Assembly (NCBI GenBank): GCA_017549505.1
Contig: JAFYUS010000043.1
Coordinates: 1 to 64,000, forward strand
Direction of reading: 5' to 3'
From: Bacteroidales bacterium
GTDB taxonomy: Bacteria; Bacteroidota; Bacteroidia; Bacteroidales; UBA932
Length of the DNA: 64,000 bases
The notes under the pieces are model-generated. The model did not search any database. It saw only the letters and a program-made list of their open reading frames with translations, and had not been told where the DNA came from. Position 1 is the first letter of the stretch; each line of letters starts with the position of its first letter. Made by a program: the position numbers and the translations under genes. This document shows, in pieces, positions 16,885 to 26,500 of the stretch.

Positions 16885-17709
16885 TTATCCTTCCGGATAG
16901 AATTTAGATGCAACGGGAAGTCCCGAAGGGATCACGAAGTGATGACCTTCGTCCTTCCATCGGTCCTCATCCCATTCAGGGCTGAGGTATGGTCCTTCAT
17001 GGTCTGCAAGGAATGAAAGATAGGTTATCTCAAAACCCTGCGCCAGATACTGCGATTCATAGAAGGTCTGTACTTCAAACAAAGCATCGACAGCATCGCG
17101 ACCGCAGAGAGACGAGAGTCCGCTTTCATAAAGACGCTCCCTGTCAGCTCCGTAAATATCTGTAGCACAAGCAAGTATCTCAAGTCCATTCTGCTCGGCC
17201 ATCGCACGGGAATACTCATGGAGATAACGGCTGTCTGTCTTGAGATGGACGATTCCGCCAGCTTTAAGGAAGTTGCGGTAGCGGTTCATGAAAAGAGGGG
17301 CTGTAAGACGTTTCTTTTCACGGCCGATCTGAGGATCGGCGAATGTGATCCATATCTCAGCGACTTCCCCCTGGGCAAACAGCGATTCGATGAACTCGAT
17401 GCGCGTACGCAGGAATCCGACATTCTTCAGTCCATGTTCCTCCGCATACTTGGCACCCTTCCATAGACGGGCTCCCTTGATATCTACACCGATATAATTG
17501 AATGAAGGGTTACGTTCGGCAAGGTCCACGGTATAGTCTCCCTTACCACATCCCAGTTCAAGGATTATCGGATTGTCATTCCCGAAGAAGTCACTCCCCC
17601 AGCGTCCTTTCAGCGGATGGTCACAGTTCAGGACCTCGGATGTAGCCGGCTGGACCAGACACCTGAATGTTTCGTTCTCCTTGAATTTTCTTAACTTATC
17701 TTTTCCCAT
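16885..17709 (-). CDS. trmB: tRNA (guanine-N7)-methyltransferase
   Basis: A 274-residue SAM-dependent enzyme that forms m7G46 in tRNA. The SAM site is ILELGCGKGDYTVDLAERN (about residues 50-68), VDIKGARLWKGAKYA is motif II, and WITFADPQIGREKKR replaces the usual FPDPWPK-type loop. TDSRYLHEY is the conserved C-terminal helix. It is longer than E. coli TrmB owing to a C-terminal extension. It is the last gene of the porin-trxA-holB-ricT operon. Confidence 0.95.
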   Translation of the reverse strand: MGKDKLRKFKENETFRCLVQPATSEVLNCDHPLKGRWGSDFFGNDNPIILELGCGKGDYTVDLAERNPSFNYIGVDIKGARLWKGAKYAEEHGLKNVGFLRTRIEFIESLFAQGEVAEIWITFADPQIGREKKRLTAPLFMNRYRNFLKAGGIVHLKTDSRYLHEYSRAMAEQNGLEILACATDIYGADRERLYESGLSSLCGRDAVDALFEVQTFYESQYLAQGFEITYLSFLADHEGPYLSPEWDEDRWKDEGHHFVIPSGLPVASKFYPEG

Positions 17710-17748
17710 ATCGATTACTCAACTCGTTGCATATGCAAGGACCGGCGC

Positions 17749-18951
17749 CTACTCCTTCGGAGCAGATCCTTCGGTCTTCGGGCGGTTGCCACGGCGGTTC
17801 TTGCCTCCTCCCTTCTGTCCTCCGCCGCTGCGCGACTTCTTCTTTTTCTTGCGCTTGCGCGCTTCGTCAAATCGGTTGATGGCATCATCGCCGACAGCTG
17901 TCACGAATTCAGGTGCCACAGGATCTGAATCATCCTTGAGCGAAGCAGGTTTCTCGCCGTTACGGTTCATGCGTATGATATCCCATACATCCTCGGCATA
18001 AAGAGGGTAAAGATTTGCAAGGGACTGAGGATCATAGGAGAAGTACATGATCTCACGAAGAATGTCCGTCTTCATCAGATATGCAAGTCCATCCTCGAAC
18101 TCAAGTGGATTGTGTACCTTAGGAATGCGCGACTGTGCATCCATATATGCCGCTGTCTCATAATTGAGACAGCACTTCAGCTTTCCACACTGACCGGCCA
18201 GCTTCTGAGGATTCAGAGACAGGTCCTGACAACGGGCAGCAGAAGTCGTGATCGACTGGAAACTGGATATATAGTTCGAGCAGCAGAGTTCGCGTCCGCA
18301 TACACCGAGGCCGCCGATAAGGCCGGCCTCCTGGCGTGCTCCGATCTGCTTCATCTCGATCCTGATACGGAATTCTTCTGCAAAGACCTTGATCAGCTGA
18401 CGGAAGTCCACACGCCCGTCAGCGATGTAATAGAATATCGCCTTTGTACCGTCTCCCTGGAACTCTACATCACCAATCTTCATATCCAGACCAAGTTCGG
18501 CTGCAATCTGTCTTGAACGGATCATGGTCTCATGCTCACGTGCGATTGCTTCCTGCCACTTCTCTATATCGAAAAGCTTTGCCTTGCGGTAGATCTTCTT
18601 GAATTCATATGTTTCAGGATTCATTCTCTTGCATTTCATCTGGCGGCCCACAATAGGTCCTTCGAGAGTCACGATACCCAGGTCGTGGCCGTTGGCGGCC
18701 TCGACAATCACCATGTCTCCCATCTTGATGCTCTGTCCTGACGCATTCCTGTAGATACCTTTACGGGTATTCTTGAAGCGCACCTCGAAATAATCCTTGT
18801 ACTGTTCCTGGTTTACCCCCGCGAGCCAGTCATAGACCTCAAGCTTGCAGCAGCCCTGACGATATGTACACTCGACCTCGCCGTTCTCGGTCCTCTCGAC
18901 TATACATCCGCGTGAACAGTCATATTTCTTTGATTCTGATGATGTTGTCAT
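17749..18951 (-). CDS. ricT: PSP1/RicT (YaaT)-like protein
   Basis: A 400-residue cytoplasmic protein with the PSP1 C-terminal domain (about residues 60-280). The conserved Cys sets GVCGRELCCSNY and QCGKLKCCLNYE may hold an iron-sulphur cluster, as in the RicAFT complex that promotes RNA processing in Bacillus. The C-terminal 50 residues are a disordered basic tail (KKKKKKSRSGGGQKGGG), suggesting RNA binding. It overlaps holB by 4 bp, the same order as in many Bacteroidota and Firmicutes. Confidence 0.92.
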   Translation of the reverse strand: MTTSSESKKYDCSRGCIVERTENGEVECTYRQGCCKLEVYDWLAGVNQEQYKDYFEVRFKNTRKGIYRNASGQSIKMGDMVIVEAANGHDLGIVTLEGPIVGRQMKCKRMNPETYEFKKIYRKAKLFDIEKWQEAIAREHETMIRSRQIAAELGLDMKIGDVEFQGDGTKAIFYYIADGRVDFRQLIKVFAEEFRIRIEMKQIGARQEAGLIGGLGVCGRELCCSNYISSFQSITTSAARCQDLSLNPQKLAGQCGKLKCCLNYETAAYMDAQSRIPKVHNPLEFEDGLAYLMKTDILREIMYFSYDPQSLANLYPLYAEDVWDIIRMNRNGEKPASLKDDSDPVAPEFVTAVGDDAINRFDEARKRKKKKKSRSGGGQKGGGKNRRGNRPKTEGSAPKE

Positions 18952-20075
18952 ATACTAAAAAACATACGGTCGACAAGGTCGCAGAACAGAATCTTGGAAT
19001 TTACATTCCTGTCTATCATGTACGAGACCTTCTCTATATTTGTTATTGTCTTCGAACAGAACTTCCTGCCACATTTTCCGGCAATTCCAGTATAAAACGC
19101 CTCTTCCTCCTGAGGAATGGCTGCAATCTGAGGAAGATTCTGCTGAAGCATGAATATCTTTCTGATACATTCCGCCGCAAAGGTACAAAAACCTTTCTGT
19201 TTTTCGCGTGACTCAAGAGCGGCGATCTGTTCCCCACAATCCAGTGCAGAGGAAAGGTCACGCGATATCAAGGCATTCATGAGATCCGAAAACAGTTCCA
19301 TGAACCTGTCATACTCCTCCCTGTCTCCTATCATGCTTAGCGCTGCACCTACGCTGCCGCCTGCGGCGGCAGCCTTCGCCTGCGCCTCTGACGGCGAGAC
19401 ACCCATTCTTTCGACCAGAACCTCTTCTACCTCTTCCTTGCTCAAAGGAAGCACCCTGAGGCTCTGACAGCGCGAGAAGATGGTCTGCAAGACCTTCTCC
19501 GGCGCATGGGTAATGAAAATGAACACCGTATCTGCAGGCGGTTCCTCTACCATCTTCAGGAGTCTGTTCGCAGTCTCCTGATTCATCTTCTCCGGAAGGT
19601 AGAATATGACGGCCTTGTATCCGTCCGCTACAGATGTAAGAGAGAGCTTGCCGATTATGGACTTAGCCTCAGCCACAGCAATCAGGCCGCTCTTGCTTTC
19701 TATTCCTATGGCCTTCTGCAGGTCCGTCTCCATGAAATATGGATTTGCAAGGACCAGCTCGCGCCAATACTTGATGTATGACTCCGATGTCGGCTTATCA
19801 TCGGAAGACTTCGGTCCCTTGTTGACCGGGAATATAAAATGAACGTCAGGATGTATGAGTTTGGACATCTGCCTGCATGACGGGCATTCTCCGCAGGAGT
19901 CCCCGTCATGTGGATTGCTGCAGTTCAGATACTGCACATAAGCAAGGGCAAGAGGAAGCGCCCCACAGCCCTCATTCTCATAAAAGAGCATGGCATGGGC
20001 CACCCTCCGGCTGTCCGCCATAGACCGCAGGGCATCCGCCGCTGCCTTGTTTCCTATGATATCGGCAAATCTCAT
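18948..20075 (-). CDS. holB: DNA polymerase III delta' subunit
   Basis: A 375-residue clamp-loader subunit. It has the AAA+ layout of delta': a degenerate P-loop (ENEGCGALPLALAYVQY), a zinc site (CSNP..CGECPSC, about residues 52-67), and sensor/SRC motif THAPEKVLQTIFSRCQSLR. With DnaX and HolA it loads the beta clamp. Its start overlaps the polyprenyl synthase stop by one base. Confidence 0.92.
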   Translation of the reverse strand: MRFADIIGNKAAADALRSMADSRRVAHAMLFYENEGCGALPLALAYVQYLNCSNPHDGDSCGECPSCRQMSKLIHPDVHFIFPVNKGPKSSDDKPTSESYIKYWRELVLANPYFMETDLQKAIGIESKSGLIAVAEAKSIIGKLSLTSVADGYKAVIFYLPEKMNQETANRLLKMVEEPPADTVFIFITHAPEKVLQTIFSRCQSLRVLPLSKEEVEEVLVERMGVSPSEAQAKAAAAGGSVGAALSMIGDREEYDRFMELFSDLMNALISRDLSSALDCGEQIAALESREKQKGFCTFAAECIRKIFMLQQNLPQIAAIPQEEEAFYTGIAGKCGRKFCSKTITNIEKVSYMIDRNVNSKILFCDLVDRMFFSI

Positions 20076-21058
20076 TACATTATCCTGTCTGCAGTAAAAT
20101 GTGCCAGTTCTATAAGGTTGTTCTTCGCTTCAGACTCAGGGAACATATCCAAAGCCTTGACAGCTGCCTCAACATATGAGTTGAGTTTCGAAACTGCGTA
20201 TTCCAGGCCACCGTTTTCCTTTACGAAAGTTACAATCTCATCGCGGTTTTCCGGATGAGAAACTATATCTGAGACCAGAGTCCTTACATGCACCTCTTTC
20301 TCGCTGCCTGCATTTGCGAATGCACCCAGCAACGGCATTGTGATCTTCTGCTCAAGTATATCTGCTCCTAGAGGTTTGCCTACGGCATCAGTACCGGCAT
20401 AGTCAAGGATGTCATCCTTTATCTGGAAGGCCAGTCCCAAAGCCACGGCATAATCCTTTGCTGACTTTATCATATCCTCTGAGGCACCTGAAGAAATAGC
20501 AGCGGACACACATGCCGCTTCAAACAGCGATGCAGTCTTGTTATATATGATCCTCAGATAATCGTCCTCATCGGTATCTCCCTTCTGCGCCTTCTGAAGC
20601 TGGAGCATCTCCCCTTCGGCCAGGTCGCTGAGAGTCTTTGCAAAGATCTTCATTACCCTCGAAGAATCATCTGAGGCATCTATCACAAGCTCCATGGCCT
20701 TGACAAGCCAGTAGTCACCTACAAGAACCGATACCGAAGGACCCATCAGTGACATTATCGTAGGCACTCCCCTGCGCTTGTCGCTTCCGTCCGCCACGTC
20801 GTCATGCAGAAGAGTCGCATTGTGGAGGAGTTCGGATGCTGCGGCATATTTGATTGCAGATTCGTAAACCTTTCCTCCCGAACACGCCTTCGCCATCAGA
20901 AGAGACAGCATAGGACGCAGCTGCTTTCCTGAATGGGCAAGTATCGAGTCGTTGGTCGAGTTCAGAAGTCCTATATCGCTCTTCAATGAAGATGCAATAC
21001 GGTTCTGAACCGCCAGCCAGTCCACTCCAAGATATTCCTTTATCGCCTTTATATCCAT
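20075..21058 (-). CDS. trans-polyprenyl diphosphate synthase
   Basis: A 327-residue all-helical prenyltransferase that extends allylic diphosphates with isopentenyl diphosphate, probably for the menaquinone side chain. The first Asp-rich motif is LLHDDVADGSDKRRG (about residues 83-97) and the second is FQIKDDILDYAGTDAVGK (about 211-228). GKQLRPML near the N-terminus is the other signature. The exact chain length cannot be read from the sequence. It is tightly packed between the LOG gene and holB. Confidence 0.94.
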   Translation of the reverse strand: MDIKAIKEYLGVDWLAVQNRIASSLKSDIGLLNSTNDSILAHSGKQLRPMLSLLMAKACSGGKVYESAIKYAAASELLHNATLLHDDVADGSDKRRGVPTIMSLMGPSVSVLVGDYWLVKAMELVIDASDDSSRVMKIFAKTLSDLAEGEMLQLQKAQKGDTDEDDYLRIIYNKTASLFEAACVSAAISSGASEDMIKSAKDYAVALGLAFQIKDDILDYAGTDAVGKPLGADILEQKITMPLLGAFANAGSEKEVHVRTLVSDIVSHPENRDEIVTFVKENGGLEYAVSKLNSYVEAAVKALDMFPESEAKNNLIELAHFTADRIM

Positions 21059-21061
21059 TTT

Positions 21062-21595
21062 CTATTTCTGTAACATTTCCAGAAGCTGCTCAGTCGTGTC
21101 TGCAAAGCCGATCTTATCCATGGTCTGCTGACTGAGCATCTTCTCGTCAACATAGTGCTGAAGAAGATTTCTCAAAGGCTCATAAAAGCCTTCATGATTC
21201 AGGACGAATATCCTACCGTCATACTGCTTCAGATGGATACATGCAAACGTATCCATTATCTCATCCAAAGTACCGATGCCGCCGGGGAGAGCCACTACTG
21301 CGGTCGTTCCCTCCCTCAGCAGGATCTTTCTCTCGGCCATGGTATCCGTCCATATGACTTCCGTAAGGTCCGGATAAACATATTCCTTCATGAAGCGGGG
21401 GATGACTCCACGATGATAGCCACCGACAGCAACCAGTTCATCTGAAATTTCACCCATAGTTCCCTTTATCGTACCTCCGGAAACGATCCCGTATCCACAC
21501 AACGAAGCCGCCCTGACGAATTCGCGGGCGACTTTGTTGTACTTGGGATCTATTTCAAAACTTGCCGAACAGAATACGGCTATCTTTCCCTTCAT
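21062..21595 (-). CDS. LOG family protein (nucleotide 5'-monophosphate phosphoribohydrolase)
   Basis: A 177-residue Rossmann-fold protein of the TIGR00730/LOG family, known to release the base from cytokinin-type or AMP-type ribotides. The phosphate site GGTIKGTMGEISD and the catalytic motif ALPGGIGTLDEIMDTF are present. I use the ATG at 21595; an upstream TTG at 21619 would overlap the porin gene by 17 bp. It is co-transcribed with the porin upstream. Confidence 0.9.
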   Translation of the reverse strand: MKGKIAVFCSASFEIDPKYNKVAREFVRAASLCGYGIVSGGTIKGTMGEISDELVAVGGYHRGVIPRFMKEYVYPDLTEVIWTDTMAERKILLREGTTAVVALPGGIGTLDEIMDTFACIHLKQYDGRIFVLNHEGFYEPLRNLLQHYVDEKMLSQQTMDKIGFADTTEQLLEMLQK

Positions 21596-21602
21596 CTTGA
21601 TT

Positions 21603-22235
21603 CTAGAAGAAGTATGCAACAGAGAGGGTAAGACCTCCGAAGTTACCTCCCTTGATCATCTTATACTTGTCGAGGACATTTCCGTTCTCGACAGTATCCA
21701 CTGACTTCATCAGGTTACCGAAGTTCCAGTTGTATCGGCATACGACCTGAAGCTTCCAGACGTCAAGACCAGCACCAAGTCCGATACCATAGTCAAGCTT
21801 GTTTACAGCATCAGATGTCCAGATGTCCTTGATAGCTCCGCCACCGTTGAGGGCGTAGCCTACAAATGGAGAAACATCGAGGAACGGTCTTGCAACGATG
21901 AGGTCAAGTCCCCACTGAACTGAAGTCATGAACTCAAGATATCCCATTGAGACCTGCTCCATTGTAAGGTTGTCCAGAGCGCTGACTCCTGTATCAACTC
22001 CGATGGCAGACTGCTTGAGGCTGTACTGAAGAGCCGGCTGGATGGAAAGTCCCACCAACGGAATGTTGAGATTATATGCAACACCAAGATGATAGCTTGC
22101 AGGAGATACCTCCTTTATGTCCTTGATGCTGCTGGTAGGGAAATTGACTCCCGCCTTCACACCGAAGCCGCCTTTGGCTTCTGCTGCTGTCAATCCAGCA
22201 AAGAGGATGGCAGCAATCAATAAAATCCTTTTCAT
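21603..22235 (-). CDS. outer-membrane beta-barrel protein (PorT/OMP_b-brl type)
   Basis: A 210-residue exported protein with signal peptide MKRILLIAAILFAGLTAAEAK, then GGFGVKAGVNFPTSS and alternating hydrophobic strands to the C-terminal Phe. This is typical of eight-stranded outer-membrane barrels of this phylum. It is a paralogue of the protein at 22569-23225 (shared RYNWNFGN/QYNWNFGN and GxGLGAGxxVW blocks), with trxA between them. Confidence 0.85.
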   Translation of the reverse strand: MKRILLIAAILFAGLTAAEAKGGFGVKAGVNFPTSSIKDIKEVSPASYHLGVAYNLNIPLVGLSIQPALQYSLKQSAIGVDTGVSALDNLTMEQVSMGYLEFMTSVQWGLDLIVARPFLDVSPFVGYALNGGGAIKDIWTSDAVNKLDYGIGLGAGLDVWKLQVVCRYNWNFGNLMKSVDTVENGNVLDKYKMIKGGNFGGLTLSVAYFF

Positions 22236-22247
22236 GATAAATCAGAT

Positions 22248-22562
22248 TTAGACAAGGGCGTCGAGCTTTGCTGCAAGTTCTGCCTTTGTGATGACACCTA
22301 CATGTCTGTCCACAAGTTCACCGTTCTTGAAGAAGAGAAGAGTAGGGATGCTTCTGATATTATAATTCATAGGAGCATCATCGCACTCGTCAACATTGCA
22401 CTTGCATACGAGAGCCTTACCCTCATATTCGGTCGCAACTTCATCAATGATTGGAGAGATGGCCTTGCATGGTCCGCACCATGTTGCCCAAAAATCAACA
22501 AGCACAGGCTTGTCCGTGTTCAATGTCTCCGCGAAATTCGCGTCTGTAATTACATGTGCCAT
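22248..22562 (-). CDS. trxA: thioredoxin
   Basis: A 104-residue cytoplasmic thioredoxin. The active site WCGPC is at residues 28-32 in VDFWATWCGPCKAISP; the cis-proline loop is IRSIPTLLFFKNGE. There is no signal peptide. It reduces protein disulphides. It sits between two paralogous outer-membrane barrels in one operon, with gaps of 6 and 12 bp. Confidence 0.97.
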   Translation of the reverse strand: MAHVITDANFAETLNTDKPVLVDFWATWCGPCKAISPIIDEVATEYEGKALVCKCNVDECDDAPMNYNIRSIPTLLFFKNGELVDRHVGVITKAELAAKLDALV

Positions 22563-22568
22563 AATAAT

Positions 22569-23225
22569 TTATTTTCTTTTACCGCCAAACATGAACGCAA
22601 GGGAAACAGTATATCCTCCGAAGTTGGACTTGTTGAAGAGAGAATCGAAATCCTCACCCTTGATGCTGTTTCCGAAGTTCCAGTTGTACTGTGCGGTAAG
22701 CTGTAGGAATCCAAACTGGACACCTGCACCGAGTCCTGCACCGTAAGAGAACCTGTTCACGTTTGCCCATTTGTCAAAATCACTTGTATCTACGCCAAGG
22801 TTGCCAAGAGCGTCTGCAAGCTCACCGCCGAGGATTGATTCGGTATCACCGGTCTGAGCGACAGCATAACCCACAAAAGGAGACGCCTGAGCAAAGATAC
22901 GTACCTTTCTATCTGCAAGTCTCAGGCCCCACTGGATGTTTACAGGAACTTCCACATAGCCGAAGCCGAGCTGAGATTCCACCTGATCGAACTTTGTAGC
23001 CTTCACATGATAAAGGATGTCCGGCTGGATAGCGAATCCGAGCGGAAGGTCGAACTGCCATGAAATACCTGCCTGATATCCGAGAGCACCTACAGATTCG
23101 ACATTTTCAACATTTAGGTCAGTTACATTGACACCAGCCTTGATACCGAAGCGCTTCGCATCAGCATCTGTAGAGAGCAACGCTGCCATGAGTATTGCTG
23201 CAGAAATTGCAATAAGTTTCTTCAT
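22569..23225 (-). CDS. outer-membrane beta-barrel protein, first gene of operon
   Basis: A 218-residue barrel with signal peptide MKKLIAISAAILMAALLSTDADA, then KRFGIKAGVNVTDL. It is related to the second barrel two genes downstream, so a duplication around trxA is likely. It starts the eight-gene operon that runs to trmB. Its promoter lies in the terminator of the preceding pump operon. The ligand is unknown. Confidence 0.85.
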   Translation of the reverse strand: MKKLIAISAAILMAALLSTDADAKRFGIKAGVNVTDLNVENVESVGALGYQAGISWQFDLPLGFAIQPDILYHVKATKFDQVESQLGFGYVEVPVNIQWGLRLADRKVRIFAQASPFVGYAVAQTGDTESILGGELADALGNLGVDTSDFDKWANVNRFSYGAGLGAGVQFGFLQLTAQYNWNFGNSIKGEDFDSLFNKSNFGGYTVSLAFMFGGKRK

Positions 23226-23245
23226 ATCTATGGGTTTTTAAAAAC

Positions 23246-23282
23246 ATTAGACCCGCAAATATAAAAAATTCGCGGGTCTAAT
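23246..23282 (-). terminator. terminator of the RND pump operon, overlapping the next promoter
   Basis: Perfect 11-bp arms at 23246-23256 and 23272-23282 are followed on the minus strand by GTTTTT. It starts 8 bp after the PII-like gene's stop. The loop and proximal arm hold the -7 box of the porin operon. Confidence 0.8.
23256..23263 (-). promoter_or_regulatory. -7 promoter box for the porin-trxA-trmB operon
   Basis: The minus strand reads TATATTTG within the terminator hairpin. Transcripts would start at about 23250, inside the second arm, so they cannot form the terminator. The leader is about 25 nt. Confidence 0.6.
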
Positions 23283-23289
23283 ACAACAG

Positions 23290-23583
23290 CTAGTATGATT
23301 TTTCAACATTCCATACAAAGGCTCGGACTCCGAGATCCGGTGTCTCCTCGTCCTTGCTTCGAAGCATTGCGAGGATGTCGTCAACCTTCTCGTCCGGCAC
23401 AAATGTCAGGATAGCATTGTTCATAACAGGCCATGCATGGTTGCCGAGATGCGGCTCACCATCAATCCCTCCGCGACCTGCGATATCCTGCCACATCGTG
23501 AATCCTCTGCAGCCTAGTTCCTCCAGAGCATCAACAATCTCCATGTTATATGCCTGGTCGTATGCTATGAATATACCTTTCAT
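23290..23583 (-). CDS. PII-like pump-associated protein (PG0541 type)
   Basis: A 97-residue protein with the ferredoxin-like layout of PII proteins: MKGIFIAYDQAYNMEIVDALEELGCRGFT, read in parts, then AILTFVPDEKVDDILAMLR. It resembles the PG0541 transporter-associated family found beside RND pumps in Bacteroidota. It is the last gene of the TolC-MFP-RND operon, 11 bp after the pump. A sensing or modulating role on the pump is inferred from context. Confidence 0.8.
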   Translation of the reverse strand: MKGIFIAYDQAYNMEIVDALEELGCRGFTMWQDIAGRGGIDGEPHLGNHAWPVMNNAILTFVPDEKVDDILAMLRSKDEETPDLGVRAFVWNVEKSY

Positions 23584-23594
23584 GATTATTCCTT

Positions 23595-26500
23595 TTAATT
23601 GTTTCTAGCAAGTTTGCGTGCACGACGACGTTCCTGCCATGAGGACAGCGAAGCGTAGACGGTCGGGATGATGACGAGGGTCACGAGCGTCGATACAGAA
23701 AGACCCCATGCCACAACGACACCGAGCGAGCGCCACATTTCCGATCCTTCTCCCCTTCCCAGGGCCATCGGAATCATACCGAGGACTGTAGTAAGGGTTG
23801 TCATGAGGATAGGACGCAGACGCGACTTGGCTGCAATCACAGAAGCTTCTGCCACGCTCTTTCCTCTTTCCTGCATGAGGATCGTGTAGTCGATGAGCAC
23901 GATACCGTTCTTCACTACCACACCCATAAGAATGAGGATACCGACCATTCCCATCGCACCAAGAGGCATATCCGCAATCCATAGTCCGAGAAGCACTCCG
24001 ACGAATGCAAATGGGATCGAGAACATGATCACGAACGGACTCATGAACGATTCGAACTGCGAAGCCATCACGATATACACGAGTATGATGATCATCGCCA
24101 GGAGCATGAGCAGGTCGCCGAACATTTCCTGCTGATCCTCGTACGAACCTCCGATTTCGATTGAAAGCTCAGAAGGTATGTCAGTGGTCTCGAGGATCAC
24201 GTCGGTAGTCGCTACCGCGTCAGAAAGCGCTACACCATTGGCAACCACGCCTGAGACAGTGATGAGACGTTCACGGTTCTTTCTCGAGATCGAAGGAGGG
24301 GTAAGCGACTCGACTACGGTACCGAGGTCCTTGATGCGGACCCCCTTGCCCATATTGTTGTAGATTATGATATTCTCAATATCCTCAACGCTGGTACGGA
24401 ATTCCGGAGCATAGCGCACACGGATATCATACTCGTCACCATCCTCGCGGTAGAATGACATTGTCGATCCGTTGATTGCAGAGCTTAGGAAGGACGATGC
24501 AGTCGTACTGTTAAGTCCGTTGACCGCAAGTTTCTCACGGTCGAAATCAACCTGATACTCAGGAATATACTCATCACGGCTCACAAGGACCTGAGCGAAA
24601 TCGTCTGTTGCGAGCATCTTGGTCTGGATTTCCTTTGCAAGAGCGTCTGTGCTCTCGAAATCATATCCGTAGATCTCGACGTCTACGATAGAAGCACCTC
24701 CCATTCCGCCGCCACCTTCTGTCACACGAACCTTCTTGAACTCCGGATAGTCGGCAAGAATTCCACGGATCACATCAGCGATATCAGCAGATGAACGCAC
24801 ACGGTCCTCCATACTGCCGACGTTCATGTTGTATGACATCACATGGGTTCCGTTGGTCTGCATTGAAGCGAACGAGTTGTCTGAATCCGCCTGACCGAGA
24901 GTATATGAACAGTTTACGATCTCAGGGATAGCTGCATCGAACTTTGCATAGATTTCATGAGCAAGACCTCTTGTGATATCCTGTCCTGTACCTGCAGGAA
25001 GTTCAAGCTGGATGGTTATACGTCCGTCGTCAGACTTAGGCATGAACTCTGTCTTGAGCGTAGGAGCGATGAAGCCTACTGTCGCAAAGAACACGACAAG
25101 AGAAATCAGGACTACGGTCTTTCTATGTCCCACACACCAGTTGATAAGACGGCCGTAACCTCTTGAGATAAGGTCGATGAACTTATTGAAGTTTCCGAAG
25201 ATCAAGTCATGCAATCTTCCATGCTTCGGTTTGAAGCGCAGGAACTGCGAACAAAGCATCGGGATGAGCGTAAGGGCTCCGATTGTCGAGACGATCATGA
25301 TGATGCTGACAATCCATCCGAGCTGCTTGAACATCAGACCTGCCATACCCTTGATCATTGTAAGAGGAAGGAACACGGCGAGCATCGTCAATGTCGAAGC
25401 GATTACTGAGATACCCACTTCCTGTGTCGCATGAACCGCTGCTTCCTTTGGTTTTGCACCTCTCTCCAGGTGGGTAGAGATGTTCTCGAGCACCACGATC
25501 GCGTCGTCCACGACCATACCGATGGCGATGGAGAGCGAGGCCATGGAAACGATGTTCAATGTGTTTCCGGTAGCCCAGAGGTACATCAGTGATGCAAGAA
25601 GTGAAATCGGAATCGAGAGTACGATGATGAATGTGGCACGCCATCTTCCAAGGAAGAGGTAAACCACCACCATTACGATGAGGAAGGTTACGAGAATTGT
25701 CTCCTTCAACGAATTGAGGGTATTGATGATATTGTCCGAACCGTCCACTACAGTTCTTATCTCGATATCTGACGGAAGACCCTTCTCGATGTGCTTCATG
25801 GCCTTCTTTATACCCTTGATCACATTGACGGTGTTTGCATCAGCCTGCTTCTGGATGACGATCTGGGCACTCTGGGTACCGTTCAGATACGACTCCTGAT
25901 ACCTTTCCTCCACACCATCAATGACACGTGCGACATCACGAAGATAGATTGTCTTGCCGCCTACATGACCGACAACGACATTAAGCATCTCTTCTGCAGC
26001 GTTGAACTCCTTCTCTACACGAAGAGAGTATGAATTCGATCCGATATCGATGGTACCTGAAGGGACATTCCTGTTCTCCGATGCGATGATCTGAGAGATC
26101 CCGGCGACAGTAAGTCCGTAAGCCTCGAGCTTGTTAGGATCGCAGTATACCTGGATCTCACGTTGAGGAGCACCCGCGATGGATACTGTACCCACACCTG
26201 AAACTCTTGCAAGAGGAGTCGCGACCTTCTCGTCAAGAATCTTGTCAAGAGCCTGATAACTCTGGTCGGCTGTGGCCGACATGATCATGATAGGCATGTC
26301 GTCGGCGCTGAACTTGAAGATGACAGGGAGTGAGGCTCCGTCAGGAAGTACTGAATTCACCATGTCGAGCTTGTCACGGACGTCGTTTGTAGCGACGTCA
26401 ATGTCGACTCCTTCAATGAATTCCAATGTTATGAGCGAGATGTTCTCCTTCGAAGTCGAAGTCATGTCCTTGAGGTCGCTCACACCGTTGAGGGAGTTCT

